Shown: positions 51,727-61,654, counted from the stretch's first letter. The stretch: 64,000 nt of DNA from Actinomadura physcomitrii (GCF_008923205.2 NZ_WBMS02000013.1:124001-188000), one strand, 5' to 3'. The notes: generated by a model from the sequence alone, not told the origin. Numbers and translations: made by a program.

Positions 51727-53522
51727 CTGTCGCCGATCAAGTGCTTGACGATGAACTGCGCGATGTCGCCGTAGGCCTTCAGTTCGTTCTTGCGGTTCGT
51801 GAAGCCGTGGCCCTCGTCGGAATAGATGTCGTAGCGCACGTTGACGCCACGGTCACGCAGCCGATCGACGATCTGGTCGGACTCGTTCTGCGGCACCCGT
51901 GGGTCATGCGCGCCCTGGATGACCAGCAGGGGCGCGGTGATGGCTTCCGCGTAGGTCACTGGCGAGCGTCGGGTGAGGTGATCGGCATCGGTTTCGGGGT
52001 CGCCGAGCACGGCCGCCACGATGCTCTTCCACGTGGGAGGGCAGGCCTGCGCGAGGGTGACCAGGTTGGTAGGGCCGCAGAAGGAGACGCCTGCGGCCCA
52101 CTGGTAGGGCAGCCGAGAGAGACAGGAAAGGGCCGCGAATCCGCCATAGGAACCGCCCATCACCGCGATGCGGTCGTGATCGAGACCAGGCGTGGCTTGG
52201 ATCTGGCGCACCGCGTGGTCGAGATCCTCGAGGTCGACGCCCCCCCAGTCGCGGTAGATGAGCTTCTGATAGGTGAGCCCGTACCCGGTGGAGCCGGCGA
52301 TGTTGGGGGCCACGATCGCAATGCCCTGGTCGAGCAGGTGCTGGTACAGGCCCGAGTAGGCGTAGATGGGACGTTCCTGGGCCTCGGGTCCGCCATGGAT
52401 GGACAGCAGGACGGGATGGGGTCCTGGCGAGTGCGGACGGTAGAGGAAAGCGCGGACCTGGCGTCCATTCGCGGACGGATAGGTGATCGACTCCGGCTCC
52501 ACCGGCTGTACAGCGCGCATGGCCGGCGGGCGGCTGTCAGTGAGGTACCTGAAGCCTCCTGCCATGTCGAGGACACCGATCTCACTGGGCCGGGTCGCCG
52601 AGTCGATCCGCAGGACGATCTGCTCGGCATCAGGCGTGAGGCTGAGCGCGTCGACGACTCCCTGAGGGATCCCAGGAAGGAGCAGTGGGGCGCCGTTCTT
52701 GGTGGCCTGCAGTGCGGAACGTCCATCCTCGTTACGTGACCACACGAGAGTTTCGCCGGCAGCCTCGAGAAGTTCCACATCCCAGTCGTCGGTGGTGAGG
52801 CGCCGCAGCCCGGCATCGTCGATGGAGTATCGGCCGATCGAGGTGAACTCCCCCCACACGTCGGTGCAGAGATAGAAGGCACTGGAGTCCGGTGCCCAAG
52901 GGCCCGGGGCAAACAGACCGTGGCCGTACTCCACGGTGACGCAGACGGGCTCGGCTCCGGGGCCGGCGACGTCGATCAGATAGGCGGCCACATCGGTGTT
53001 CGATCGCGCTCCGGTCGCAGAAAGCCATCGCCCGGACGGCGACAACCGCACCGGCGCGAAGATCACTCCCGCGGGCGGGACGATGCGGCGTTCTGAGCCG
53101 TCGGACAGATCGCGGATGAGGATGTCCTGGACGGCGCGGTCCCGGTCGTTGGCTCCGTAGATCAGGAAGCGGCCCTCCGCGTCGAAGGGGTCGTCGGCCA
53201 GCACACGCTGGCAGTCCGGCCCCGAACTGACCTCCTCGGGATCTCCCCCGCCGGCGGCGACCTGGTAGATCCTGTACTGCTCGTCGCCGTTGCGGTCGGC
53301 GGTGAAGACCAGGCTGCCGCCGTCCGGCGTCCACGCGATCTGCCACACCGACCGCTCGTCCAGCCCGGCCACCCTGCGGGCGGCGCCCCCGGCGACCGGG
53401 ATCGTCCACAGGTCGAAGGACCCGGTGACATTGCTGGAGTAGGCGATGGTCGTCCCGTCCGGCGAGAGCGCCAAGTGCCGCCGGAAGCGCTCTTCGGGCA
53501 CGAAGTCCAGGTATTCGGGCAT
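51723..53522 (-). CDS. S9-family prolyl-oligopeptidase-type peptidase
   Basis: 599 aa. N-terminal beta-propeller with repeated SPDG/TPDG blades (LALSPDGTTIAYSSNVTGSF; IAWTPDGGSLVFTADRNGDE) and a C-terminal alpha/beta hydrolase: Ser in AVMGGSYGGFAAL, Asp in LVIQGAHDPRVP and His in SDEGHGFTN. No signal peptide, so cytoplasmic. Coupled to the MFS gene; it may cleave a peptide that is then exported, or detoxify a peptide substrate. Confidence 0.92.
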   Translation of the reverse strand: MPEYLDFVPEERFRRHLALSPDGTTIAYSSNVTGSFDLWTIPVAGGAARRVAGLDERSVWQIAWTPDGGSLVFTADRNGDEQYRIYQVAAGGGDPEEVSSGPDCQRVLADDPFDAEGRFLIYGANDRDRAVQDILIRDLSDGSERRIVPPAGVIFAPVRLSPSGRWLSATGARSNTDVAAYLIDVAGPGAEPVCVTVEYGHGLFAPGPWAPDSSAFYLCTDVWGEFTSIGRYSIDDAGLRRLTTDDWDVELLEAAGETLVWSRNEDGRSALQATKNGAPLLLPGIPQGVVDALSLTPDAEQIVLRIDSATRPSEIGVLDMAGGFRYLTDSRPPAMRAVQPVEPESITYPSANGRQVRAFLYRPHSPGPHPVLLSIHGGPEAQERPIYAYSGLYQHLLDQGIAIVAPNIAGSTGYGLTYQKLIYRDWGGVDLEDLDHAVRQIQATPGLDHDRIAVMGGSYGGFAALSCLSRLPYQWAAGVSFCGPTNLVTLAQACPPTWKSIVAAVLGDPETDADHLTRRSPVTYAEAITAPLLVIQGAHDPRVPQNESDQIVDRLRDRGVNVRYDIYSDEGHGFTNRKNELKAYGDIAQFIVKHLIGDR

Positions 53523-53544
53523 GGGGCGCTCCAGGTTGGGGTTT

Positions 53545-54543
53545 CTAGATCCAGCCGCGGCGGGCTGCAGCGGCGCCGATCGCGACGCGGCTGGAGACGC
53601 CGAGGTACTCGCGGATCGTGCGGATGTACCGTTCGGTGCTCTTGGCGTTCACACCGAGTTCCCGCGAGATCCGCGCATCGGTCAGTCCCTCGGCCAGCAA
53701 CTTCAAGATGTCCATGTGGACCTGCTTGAGCGGCATCTCCGGTTCCGCGGCTCCGAAAGGGATCGCCCGTTCCCACAGCAACTCGAAGTACTCGCGCAGC
53801 GCGCCGACGATGACCGGAGCGCGAACGAGCAGCGCACCCGACAGGCCCGTCGGTGTGAGGGGGAGCAGCGCGACCGCTTCATCGGCCAACTTCATCTTCA
53901 TGCCGATCTTCGGCAGGATCCGGGCTTCCTCACCCGCCTCGACGTGGATCTGCATGATCTTGAACCCGACCGGATGCTCGGCGCAGGAGGCCTGGTAGAT
54001 GTTCCGGCACCTGACCTTGCCCTCGAAGGCGGGCGGCGGCGGCATGCTGACCAGCTTCTCCAGCGGCCGCTCCAAGGCGAAGTTCTCAAGGACGAGCCAC
54101 TCCCGGCGGGCCGTGCCGAGCAGCGCCCGCGACGTGTCGGTGATCTGGCGCCCCTCGGTGAGGATCCGCACCAGCCGGTCCGCTTCTGCTTGCAGGATGC
54201 CGGGGAATGGGTGTGTCGCCGCCATGCGGCGTTGACCGTCCAGCAGCCGCTCGTGAGCCGCCACCAGCTTGCGGGACAGAGCCGCGAGCGCTCCCTGCAA
54301 AGCCAGGTCGGGAGCGGTGGCCACCAGCCGTGGCGACAGCGTCAGCCCCGAGGGCAACGCATACGCCATCCCCGCCCCGACCAAGGCGTCCACCACATCC
54401 TGGCCGCCGAGCAGGTCCGGCGCCTCGGAACTCTGGCAGCCGTCTCGTTCGAGCAGTTGCTTGTAGGGGGTGAGCAACTCGTCGAGAACGATGCCCTGAA
54501 GGAGCCTTGCCGCATCATCCACGTCCTCAGCGCTCACCGTCAC
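53545..54543 (-). CDS. TrmB/LuxR-type transcriptional regulator
   Basis: 332 aa. Same architecture as the gene at 49439: ELLTPYKQLLERDGCQSSEA, APVIVGALREYFELLWERAI, and LuxR HTH LTDARISRELGVNAKSTERY. Starts the minus-strand operon; 22 bases separate it from the peptidase. Probably senses a small molecule through the middle domain and controls the operon. Confidence 0.85.
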   Translation of the reverse strand: MTVSAEDVDDAARLLQGIVLDELLTPYKQLLERDGCQSSEAPDLLGGQDVVDALVGAGMAYALPSGLTLSPRLVATAPDLALQGALAALSRKLVAAHERLLDGQRRMAATHPFPGILQAEADRLVRILTEGRQITDTSRALLGTARREWLVLENFALERPLEKLVSMPPPPAFEGKVRCRNIYQASCAEHPVGFKIMQIHVEAGEEARILPKIGMKMKLADEAVALLPLTPTGLSGALLVRAPVIVGALREYFELLWERAIPFGAAEPEMPLKQVHMDILKLLAEGLTDARISRELGVNAKSTERYIRTIREYLGVSSRVAIGAAAARRGWI

Positions 54544-54803
54544 CTCCAGTCACAGAGAGTATCGATGCGATCAAAGTTCGTCACCGGGTTCGGTGAGTGG
54601 TTCCCCGCAATGACGAGAAGTCGTCACCCGCAGGCACAGCCCCGTGCAGCCTTCAGGAACCACGCCACCAGCCAATTCCGGCGCCCCCGGGCCACAGCTG
54701 CAGCTGATCACTTACCGCCATCAAGCGTTTCGATCAGTGTCCTGCCCTGGCGCGAACCGCTTTGATCAACGCGCCCCAACACCAATCGACCTTAGGAGGT
54801 CAC

Positions 54804-55406
54804 ATGAACTGCAGGCCAAAGACCGTCAACCTCCGGCGCCTCGCCAGCCACCCCGCTCGGCGACTCGGCCGGCTGCTCTCCGCCGGGCGACCCGCACGTC
54901 CGTTGATGGCTCGCGCCTTCGGCCACCCGCAGGGCGTCGGCCTCCTCGGCCCGGGGACGGACGGCCTGCTCCGCACCCTGTTCGTTGATGCGGTGGTCGA
55001 TCGGTCAAGAACCACCGAGGTCGTTCTCACGCACACCGACCTGGAGCGCCTCTTCCCCGAAGACATCGACCAGTTCCTCGTGGAGCACTACGACTCCGGC
55101 CTTAACGTGACGGCGACCCTCGAAGATGCCATCGAGCGTCTCGAAGATCGAGCGGCGAACTGGAACTCGCACGAAACCGCAACGCGGTCGCCGATCCTGT
55201 GGCTGGCCGCTCCAGGCGAGGATGCCGACGTCGTCCACGACACACTGTGCTCTCTGGACGGCGCGGACATCATCGCGATCTTCAGAGGCGCCTGGCCATA
55301 CGGCCCGACACACCTCGTCGACGCCGACGGCCCAAGACAGGTCCCCAGCCAACTCGAACTGCTGTCTGCTTCCGAAGCGATCGGCAAACTCACCGCTAGC
55401 CCCTGA
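54804..55406 (+). CDS. Stand-alone domain of large BTAD-type regulators
   Basis: 200 aa; ATG 54804 has TAGGAGG four bases upstream. GLLRTLFVDAVVDRSRTTEV, VVLTHTDLERLFP, ILWLAAPGEDADVV and IIAIFRGAWPYGPTHLVDAD match the segment that, in large LysM/BTAD regulators of actinobacteria, lies between the membrane part and the BTAD domain. The membrane part and BTAD are absent, so this is a solo domain. Divergent from the LuxR operon, with a shared promoter region 54544-54803. By-eye identification. Confidence 0.55.
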   Translation: MNCRPKTVNLRRLASHPARRLGRLLSAGRPARPLMARAFGHPQGVGLLGPGTDGLLRTLFVDAVVDRSRTTEVVLTHTDLERLFPEDIDQFLVEHYDSGLNVTATLEDAIERLEDRAANWNSHETATRSPILWLAAPGEDADVVHDTLCSLDGADIIAIFRGAWPYGPTHLVDADGPRQVPSQLELLSASEAIGKLTASP

Positions 55407-55608
55407 CGAGGATGCCGCATTGACCGTCGGCCTGTTGGGTGCTCTCATCAAGGGGGTCGCTGCCCGCGCTCATTCATACTGTCCGGACGGCCCATCCCCG
55501 CTGGGCCGTCCGTCAGTCACGAGTCTGCTGCCGACGCTGTGGCAGACCGTCGCAAACTTTCCGGTCTCGGCGCCGACACAGGGGTGGCAGTGCCAGGGCG
55601 GCGGGCGT

Positions 55609-56643
55609 TCATTCGATCTCGTCGATGAGTCCCCAAGTCTTGGCTGTCTGCACATCGAGGGGCCGTCCGGACAGCGCCATAAACATCGTCCGCCACCGGC
55701 CGATGCGGCGCGGGACGCTCACAGTACCCCCGGCCCCGGGAATCAGGCCCATCGAGACCTCGGGCAGCCGGAACGTCGCGCCGGGCGCGGCGACCACCCG
55801 CCCGGCGAATGCCGGCAACTCGATTCCGGCGCCCACGCAATGACCGTTCAGCCGCGCCTCGACCCGGTCGGAGAGTTGGTGCAGCAACCGCCCGGCGCCG
55901 CCGAACGTGCGCACGAAATGCGCTGTCGTGAGGTCGGGGGCGGTACCGAACTCGTCGAGATCACCGCCCGCGGAGAAGGACGGTCCCCCGCCGGTGAGCA
56001 CGACCTGCTCCACGCTGTCGTCCAGCGCGGCGATCTGCAACGCCTCGACGAGCGAATCCCGCACTAAGCGACCGTAGGCATTGCGGCGTTCCGGCCTGTT
56101 CAGTGTGATCAGCAACCGCCCGGCGGCGCGCTCGACCAGCACGGGCTCCGCTGCGGGCGGCGGCAAAGGCCGCGTCCCTCGCTCATCCAGCCAGCTCGCG
56201 AACTCCGAACCGCCGAGCAGGGTGGAGTAGGCGAACGACTCCAGGTGGAGCCCGGCCGTCACATCCTCGCCGCCCGCCCTCAGCACCTCCGCAAGCACAA
56301 CCGCGGCCTGCGGGTTCGCCGACGCGGCGGCACGCAGCAGGGCGGCTTCGGACGCGGGCTCCTCACAGCCGACAAACTCCCGGCCGCTCGACGCACCCTT
56401 GGGCACCAAGGTCACGTCCAGTGCTCGCGCCAGTTCCCTGGCGGGCCCAGTGACCGGCCCGCTCGCGAAACCGACCATGACCCGGTCGATCGTGCGCGCA
56501 CTGGCGAGGGCCCGGCCCGCGTCGTCTACCTGGTCGTCCAGGTCGATCGTCAAGAGCGGTTGGACTACCTGGCCGTCCTCGTCGAGAAGGGGGTCTCTGC
56601 CAGCGCCACCCACGAGCGCGGATGCCGTCACCGATGCGGTCAT
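55609..56643 (-). CDS. Enoyl-CoA hydratase/isomerase-family protein
   Basis: 344 aa. The C-terminal half is a complete crotonase fold: LITLNRPERRNAYGRLVR, then GGGPSFSAGGDLDEFG (oxyanion hole), ARLNGHCVGAGIELPAF and PEVSMGLIPGAGGTVSVPRR. The N-terminal 150 residues are a degenerate related half (RVMVGFASGPVTGPARELAR). Next to a CaiB-type CoA-transferase, so both likely act on an acyl-CoA. ATG 56643 has only a weak ribosome-binding site. Confidence 0.85.
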   Translation of the reverse strand: MTASVTASALVGGAGRDPLLDEDGQVVQPLLTIDLDDQVDDAGRALASARTIDRVMVGFASGPVTGPARELARALDVTLVPKGASSGREFVGCEEPASEAALLRAAASANPQAAVVLAEVLRAGGEDVTAGLHLESFAYSTLLGGSEFASWLDERGTRPLPPPAAEPVLVERAAGRLLITLNRPERRNAYGRLVRDSLVEALQIAALDDSVEQVVLTGGGPSFSAGGDLDEFGTAPDLTTAHFVRTFGGAGRLLHQLSDRVEARLNGHCVGAGIELPAFAGRVVAAPGATFRLPEVSMGLIPGAGGTVSVPRRIGRWRTMFMALSGRPLDVQTAKTWGLIDEIE

Positions 56644-56999
56644 AACTGTGGCAGCCTATACGCAGGTTGTTGAGGCTCCTGCTGATGCGTGGGGTCGAGC
56701 GGGCCTCGCCTAGTGCAGCGGCGAGTGCGGCGACCGACGCGCTCGAGGAGACGCTGGCGTAATTGGAGGTGACCTCGTATCCCCTCGCCATACGCCGGTT
56801 GGGCACCGGGTCTGAGCCGTCTACTCCGGCCTGTCCACTGCCGATGATGTCGCGAGCCGTACTCGCACACCATTGTTTCGTTGTGTGTGGAGTTCCGATT
56901 GCTCTCGACTACGGCCCGATCAGCTGGGTCAGGGCCGTCGGTCGCTTCTCCGCTACGATCCTGATGGTGGACGGGAGTGCGTCACCCCCGGTGACCGAG

Positions 57000-57185
57000 A
57001 TGCAGGACGCCCGCAGTCGACTCAGCACCCGAAACGCCAGGAATTGGAGGGTGCTGCTCGACACGGCAGAGACTCTCCTGTTCGAGGAGGGCTTCGCCGA
57101 GCGGGGTCCGCAGCAGACGCTCGCAACCTCCTCACCTGCCCCTCCAGTGTGCTCTATGCCTTCAGGACGGATTCGGCCTTGTTGA
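57000..57185 (+). pseudogene. TetR-family regulator remnant
   Basis: RNARNWRVLLDTAETLLFEE and GFAERG is the start of a TetR HTH. The matching end, SSVLYAFRTDSALLTL, is found in the next frame after a short garbled stretch at about 57105-57140, and the ligand domain is absent. The gene is dead. The rest of 56650-57240 holds no gene; the short frames on both strands look degenerate. Confidence 0.55.
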
Positions 57186-57240
57186 CGTTGACCTTGGAGC
57201 CCATGCGCGGACGCAGCGGCGGCGCCTCGGGCCGGCGCCG

Positions 57241-58494
57241 ATGAGCGGCACGCCGCAGGCCGCGGGTGCGGCGTCGGACGTGGGTGTGGCGGCGGCGTGG
57301 GCCGCGAGCGGCGCGATGGTGCTGTCGGGGCATCCGGACGGCCCGCCCCTTCTGCCTCCCGGCCGCGCCGCGCACGTCGCTCGGGAGCTGGCCGAACGAT
57401 TCGCCGGCTCCACAGGGGCTCCTCGCCTGGATGGCGCGCGCTTGCTGGCCGAGCGCGCCGCCTGCACAGGTCACGTGCGGCGTGGACGGGTGTCGGCCGG
57501 CGGTGCGTCCCGGCTACTTCCCACAGCGGACGGCTGGGCCGCGGTGTCGTGTGCCCGTCCCGACGACCCGGCGCTCCTCGGCGCGCTCGCCAGCGCCGAC
57601 GTCCGCGACGATCCGTGGCCGGTGCTCTCCGCCTGGCTCCGCGGGCACACCGGCGCCGAACTCGCCGGGCGCGCCGAACTGCTCGGCATCGCGGCCGGGC
57701 CGGTGCGCGCACAGGCACCGCCCTCACACGTCCCAGCGCCAGCGGCGCCCCGTCCTGTGAAGGACGCACTGGTCGTTGACTTCAGCGCGCTATGGGCCGG
57801 CCCTCTCTGCGCGCACCTCCTCAGCCTGGCGGGCGCACGCGTCGTCAAGGTCGAGACGCCCACCCGCCCGGACGGCGCCCGGTACGGCGACCCCGGCTTC
57901 TACCGGCTCCTGCACGCCGGGCACCGCTCCGTCGTACTCGACCCGGCGACCACGGCCGGCCGCAACGCGATGGCGGCTCTCGTGGACGCCGCCGACATCA
58001 TCATCGAGGCGTCCCGCCCGCGCGCCCTGGCCCGTTTCGGCCTCGACGCCGACGCCGCTGTCGCCACCGGGACCGTCTGGGTCTCGATCACCGCGAACGG
58101 CCGCTCTTCCGAGCGCGTCGGCTTCGGCGACGACGTGGCCGCGGGTGCCGGACTGGTCTGCCGCGACCCGGACCTGTCCCCCCTGTTCTGCGGCGACGCC
58201 GTCGCTGATCCGCTGACCGGCCTCACCGCGGCCGTGCTGGCCGCATCCGCACCGCCCGGACGCGGCGTCCTGTGGGACGTGTCGATGACCGATGTCGTCG
58301 CAGCGACCCTTGAGCCGGGTCCGCCGCTCCCCAGCACACCGGCCGCCCGCCGCGGTGACGGGTGGGCCATCGAAACCGGAGTCGGCCTGGTTCCCGTCGC
58401 TTCTCCGGAGCGCCGCGAACCCGGCGGTGATGCGCCGGCCATGGGCGCCGACACGGGCGAGGTGCTCCGGAGCCTGGGGATCCCCCTCCCATGA
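57241..58494 (+). CDS. CaiB/BaiF family III CoA-transferase
   Basis: 417 aa. VVDFSALWAGPLCAHLLSLA followed by GARVVKVETPTRPDG is the family III hallmark; GHRSVVLDP holds the catalytic Asp region, then DIIIEASRPRALARFG and the GVLWDVSMTDVVAATL end. The first 170 residues are a variant, partial copy of the fold. Transfers CoA between acids. Opposite to the enoyl-CoA hydratase and followed by the amidohydrolase. Confidence 0.85.
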   Translation: MSGTPQAAGAASDVGVAAAWAASGAMVLSGHPDGPPLLPPGRAAHVARELAERFAGSTGAPRLDGARLLAERAACTGHVRRGRVSAGGASRLLPTADGWAAVSCARPDDPALLGALASADVRDDPWPVLSAWLRGHTGAELAGRAELLGIAAGPVRAQAPPSHVPAPAAPRPVKDALVVDFSALWAGPLCAHLLSLAGARVVKVETPTRPDGARYGDPGFYRLLHAGHRSVVLDPATTAGRNAMAALVDAADIIIEASRPRALARFGLDADAAVATGTVWVSITANGRSSERVGFGDDVAAGAGLVCRDPDLSPLFCGDAVADPLTGLTAAVLAASAPPGRGVLWDVSMTDVVAATLEPGPPLPSTPAARRGDGWAIETGVGLVPVASPERREPGGDAPAMGADTGEVLRSLGIPLP

Positions 58495-58510
58495 ATCCGC
58501 GGACACTCGG

Positions 58511-59902
58511 GTGAGCGGGCTCCTGTTCCGCGACGCCGAGATCGGCGGGCGCAGGCGGACGAACGTCCGCGTCGCGGGGGAGCGGATCAGTGAGATCGGC
58601 GCGCATCTCGCGCCGGCAGCCACCGACGAGGTGATCGAGTGTCGTGGCGGCGCGCTGATCCCGGGGCTGTGGGACCACCACCTGCATCTGCACGCCCTGT
58701 GGGCGTGGAGGAGGTCCGTCCTGTGCGGGCCCCCTGAGGTCGAGGGATGGGACGCCCTGTCTGCGAAGCTGCGCTCGGCGGTGCCCGACGAGACCGGGTG
58801 GGTGCGCGGTGTCGGCTACGTCGAGAGCGTCGCCGGGGACCTGGACGCGACACGCCTGGACTCGCTACGCGCCGACGTCCCCGTCAGGATCCAGCACCGC
58901 AGCGGCGCGCTCTGGATGCTCAACTCCGCCGCGGCACACGAGACGAGCCTGGCCTCCGGGCACCATTCCGGCATCGAACGCTCCTCCGACGGCACCCCCA
59001 CCGGACGGCTGTGGCGCGCCGACGACTGGCTCCGTGCCTGCCTACCGGCCGGAGCGGCCACCGACCTGTACACCATCGGACGCGAACTGGCGCGGTACGG
59101 CATCACCGGCGTCACCGACGCCACCCCGGATCTGAACACCGACACCATCGCCGCGTTCGAGAACGACGCCGTTCCGCAGCGCGTCCATCTGCTCGGTGTG
59201 CCCCTCGCTGCCGCGCCGCCCTGCCATCCGCGGGTGACCACCGGCCCTTACAAGATCGTCTTGGCCGACTCGGGCCTCCCGTCGCTGGACGACCTGACCG
59301 GCCGCATCACGGACGCCCACGAGCGAGGACGGGCCGTGGCCGTGCATTGCGTCACGCGCGAGGCACTGCTGCTGCTCCTCGCGGCGCTCGGCGAGACCGG
59401 GGTCCGCGACGGCGACCGCATCGAGCATGCCGCGCTCGTGCCGGCCGAGTCCATCGGAGAGCTGGCCCGGCTGGGCCTACGCGTTGTCACCCAGCCAGGC
59501 TTCATCGCCGACCGGGGCGACGATTTCCTTCGCAACGTCCCGACCTTCGACCACGGCGACCTGTACCGTTGCCGCCGCCTCTCCGACGCAGGCGTGCCGG
59601 TCGCGTTGTCCAGCGACGCTCCCTATGGACCTCTCGACCCCTGGACGGTCATCGACAGCGCCGTGCACCGCCGCACCAACTCCGGAGCGATCGTGAACGG
59701 AGACGAGGCCATCACTGCGCGCGCCGCCCTGCTGTCCTACCTCACATCGCCCGACGACCTCGGCGGGCGGACACGTGGTATCCGAGCCGGGGCCGCCGCC
59801 GATCTGGTCCTCCTCCACGTCCCGCTCGCCGAGGCGCTGCACAGCCCGGACGCGGAAGCCGTCCACCGCACCGTCATCGCCGGTTGCCCCATCGAACCCT
59901 GA
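58511..59902 (+). CDS. Amidohydrolase (metal-dependent)
   Basis: 463 aa from GTG 58511. LIPGLWDHHLHLHALW has the HxH ligands; VAVHCVTREALLLLLAALGE a further His; VALSSDAPYGPLDPWTVIDS the catalytic Asp; GRTRGIRAGAAADLVLL the usual C-terminal beta-sandwich return. The layout resembles YtcJ-like amidohydrolases. 16 bases after the CoA-transferase stop, so one operon. Substrate unknown. Confidence 0.88.
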   Translation: MSGLLFRDAEIGGRRRTNVRVAGERISEIGAHLAPAATDEVIECRGGALIPGLWDHHLHLHALWAWRRSVLCGPPEVEGWDALSAKLRSAVPDETGWVRGVGYVESVAGDLDATRLDSLRADVPVRIQHRSGALWMLNSAAAHETSLASGHHSGIERSSDGTPTGRLWRADDWLRACLPAGAATDLYTIGRELARYGITGVTDATPDLNTDTIAAFENDAVPQRVHLLGVPLAAAPPCHPRVTTGPYKIVLADSGLPSLDDLTGRITDAHERGRAVAVHCVTREALLLLLAALGETGVRDGDRIEHAALVPAESIGELARLGLRVVTQPGFIADRGDDFLRNVPTFDHGDLYRCRRLSDAGVPVALSSDAPYGPLDPWTVIDSAVHRRTNSGAIVNGDEAITARAALLSYLTSPDDLGGRTRGIRAGAAADLVLLHVPLAEALHSPDAEAVHRTVIAGCPIEP

Positions 59903-59953
59903 CGACCTCGTGGCTGTCCAGGGCGCTGATCCCGCACGTGACCATGGCGATCA

Positions 59954-60169
59954 CTACGGAATCGTCCTCTGTTCAGCGTCGAGGAGAGTCGGGTCCTCGC
60001 GGAGTTCGCGGCGGACCATCGCCTCCCAGAAGCCGAGGAAGCCGTTGCCGTCTCCAGCGAGCATCTTGTCCGTCCACCAGCGCGGCAATGACGTTTTCCC
60101 AGCGATTTTGATTCGGGCGCCGGGGATTAACAGGCTGTAACAGGTAGAATCGGGCAGACTCGCGAACAC
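59954..60169 (-). pseudogene. C-terminal gene fragment beside IS copy
   Basis: 71 codons ending TLLDAEQRTIP; contains TSLPRWWTDKMLAGDGNGFL, then GFWEAMVRRELREDP, which looks like the end of a real protein. The upstream part is absent, cut off where the IS5-like sequence begins. Family not recognised. Confidence 0.4.
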
Positions 60170-60271
60170 GGCGACATGCCCCGAAGCAAGCGTGGCGCCC
60201 CCGGTAGAAGAGGTCTCACCACAAGTCCTCGCCTACTACCGAAAGGCGCCGCGTTGGTCACCTATCATGCC

Positions 60272-61084
60272 ATGCTCGACGTCCCCCGCGAACTGATCCG
60301 CTTCGTGGCCCTGCTGCGCGCCGAACGCCGGGCACGCGGGACCAGGAAGGGAACACGATCCTTGACCTGCTGGAAGCGGGCTCTGTTCGCGATCGCCTGG
60401 TTCCGGGACAAGCCGAACATCACCCTGCACGGCGCCGCCTTCAGGCTGTCGCAGTCGACCGCCTACCGGTACCTGCACGAGGCCATCGACGTCCTGGCCG
60501 ACCGCGCCGCCAGCCTGCACCAGGGCACTGGAGAAGGCGGTCGCCGACGGGCTGCCGCACCTGGAGATGGACGGCAAGATCTTCGTAACCGACCGGTGCC
60601 GCCACAAGACCGTGAGCGTGCAGGGCGAAACGATCGACGCCTGGTTCTCCGGGAAGACCGGCGATTTCGGCGGCCAAGTCCAGATGCTGTCCGAACCGGA
60701 CGGCTTCCCCATCTGGTTCAGCGACGTCCTGCCCAGCGGAGTCGTGGACTTCCAAGCGGCCCGGGCATTGGTCCTGCCGACGCTGTATCCCTACGCCAAG
60801 ACGATCCCCGTCCTTGCCGACCCCGGCCACCAAGGCGCAGGCCACGGCATCATCGTCCCCTTCAAGAACCCCACCGGCGGCAACGTCCTGGCGATCGACA
60901 ACCGCTGCCACAACCGCCTGCAACGATTCCTGCGATGCCACGTCGAACGCGGCTTCGCCCTTGTCACCGAACGCTGGACCGCACTCAAGCACACCACCCT
61001 CAGCCCAGCAGAATCGGGGACAACGTCCGCCCCGCACACGTCCTCGTGCTCTTCGAGTATCGCGGATCGGTTGAAAGCCGCTGA
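60272..61084 (+). pseudogene. IS5-family (DDE_Tnp_4-type) transposase, frameshifted
   Basis: Frame 1 (from ATG 60272): TLHGAAFRLSQSTAYRYLHE, the HTH. After a shift near 60530 the next frame has HLEMDGKIFVTDRCRHKTVS (first Asp), VLADPGHQGAGHGIIVPFKN (second Asp) and RCHVERGFALVTERWTAL. Near 61010 it shifts back and ends in RIGDNVRPAHVLVLFEYRG. At least two shifts make it inactive. Left end not identified; the right end lies near 61093. Not the same IS as the one at 27466. Confidence 0.75.
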
Positions 61085-61095
61085 CAAAACCTCAA

Positions 61096-61595
61096 TGCGT
61101 GGTGCACCTGGTGCGCTCGTCGCTGCGGTATGCGTCCAAGGCGCACCGGAGCTGGCTCACCAGGGATCTGCGGCAGATCTACACCGCCCCGACCGAGGCC
61201 GCCGCCGAGCAGCGGTTCGCCGACTTCGAAACCGAGTGGGGCACCCGCTACCCGGCGATCGTCCGGCTGCGGCGGGACGCCTGGCCGACCTTCACCCCGT
61301 TCCTGGCGTTCCCGGCCGAGATCCGCAAGATCGTCTACACCACCAACGCGATCGAAAGCCTGAACTCCCGGTTCCGCCAGGCCACCCGCCGCCGCGTACA
61401 CTTCCCCACCGAGCAGGCCGCCCTCAAGGTCCTCTACCTGGTCATCCGCCAACCCCTGAAAGGCCGACCCAACATGACCGGCAATACCACCGGATGGAAG
61501 GCAGCGCTGAACGCGCTCTCCCTGCACTACGGTGACCGCATCACCCTGAACTGAAAACCGATCACCACCTCACCCACAAACTTTCAGACAGTCCC
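61096..61595 (+). mobile_element. 3' fragment of an IS256-family element
   Basis: CVVHLVRSSLRYASKAHRSW, then RKIVYTTNAIESLNSRFRQA and GRPNMTGNTTGWKAALNALS are the C-terminal third of a mutator-type transposase (stop 61554). The sequence ends in ACTTTCAGACAGTCCC, a typical IS256-group terminal repeat. The 5' two-thirds are missing, replaced by the IS5-like copy. Confidence 0.85.
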
Positions 61596-61654
61596 CGAAG
61601 AATTTGTCAGTGGCTTTGGCGGATCAATTGTCAGTGTTGCGTGGTGGCAGGGCG

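Noticed and set aside
49439..55406. Lanthipeptide or lasso peptide cluster around the S9 peptidase
   Set aside because: S9 peptidases occur in some RiPP clusters, but no LanKC, cyclase or precursor peptide is present; short frames in 54544-54803 look random.
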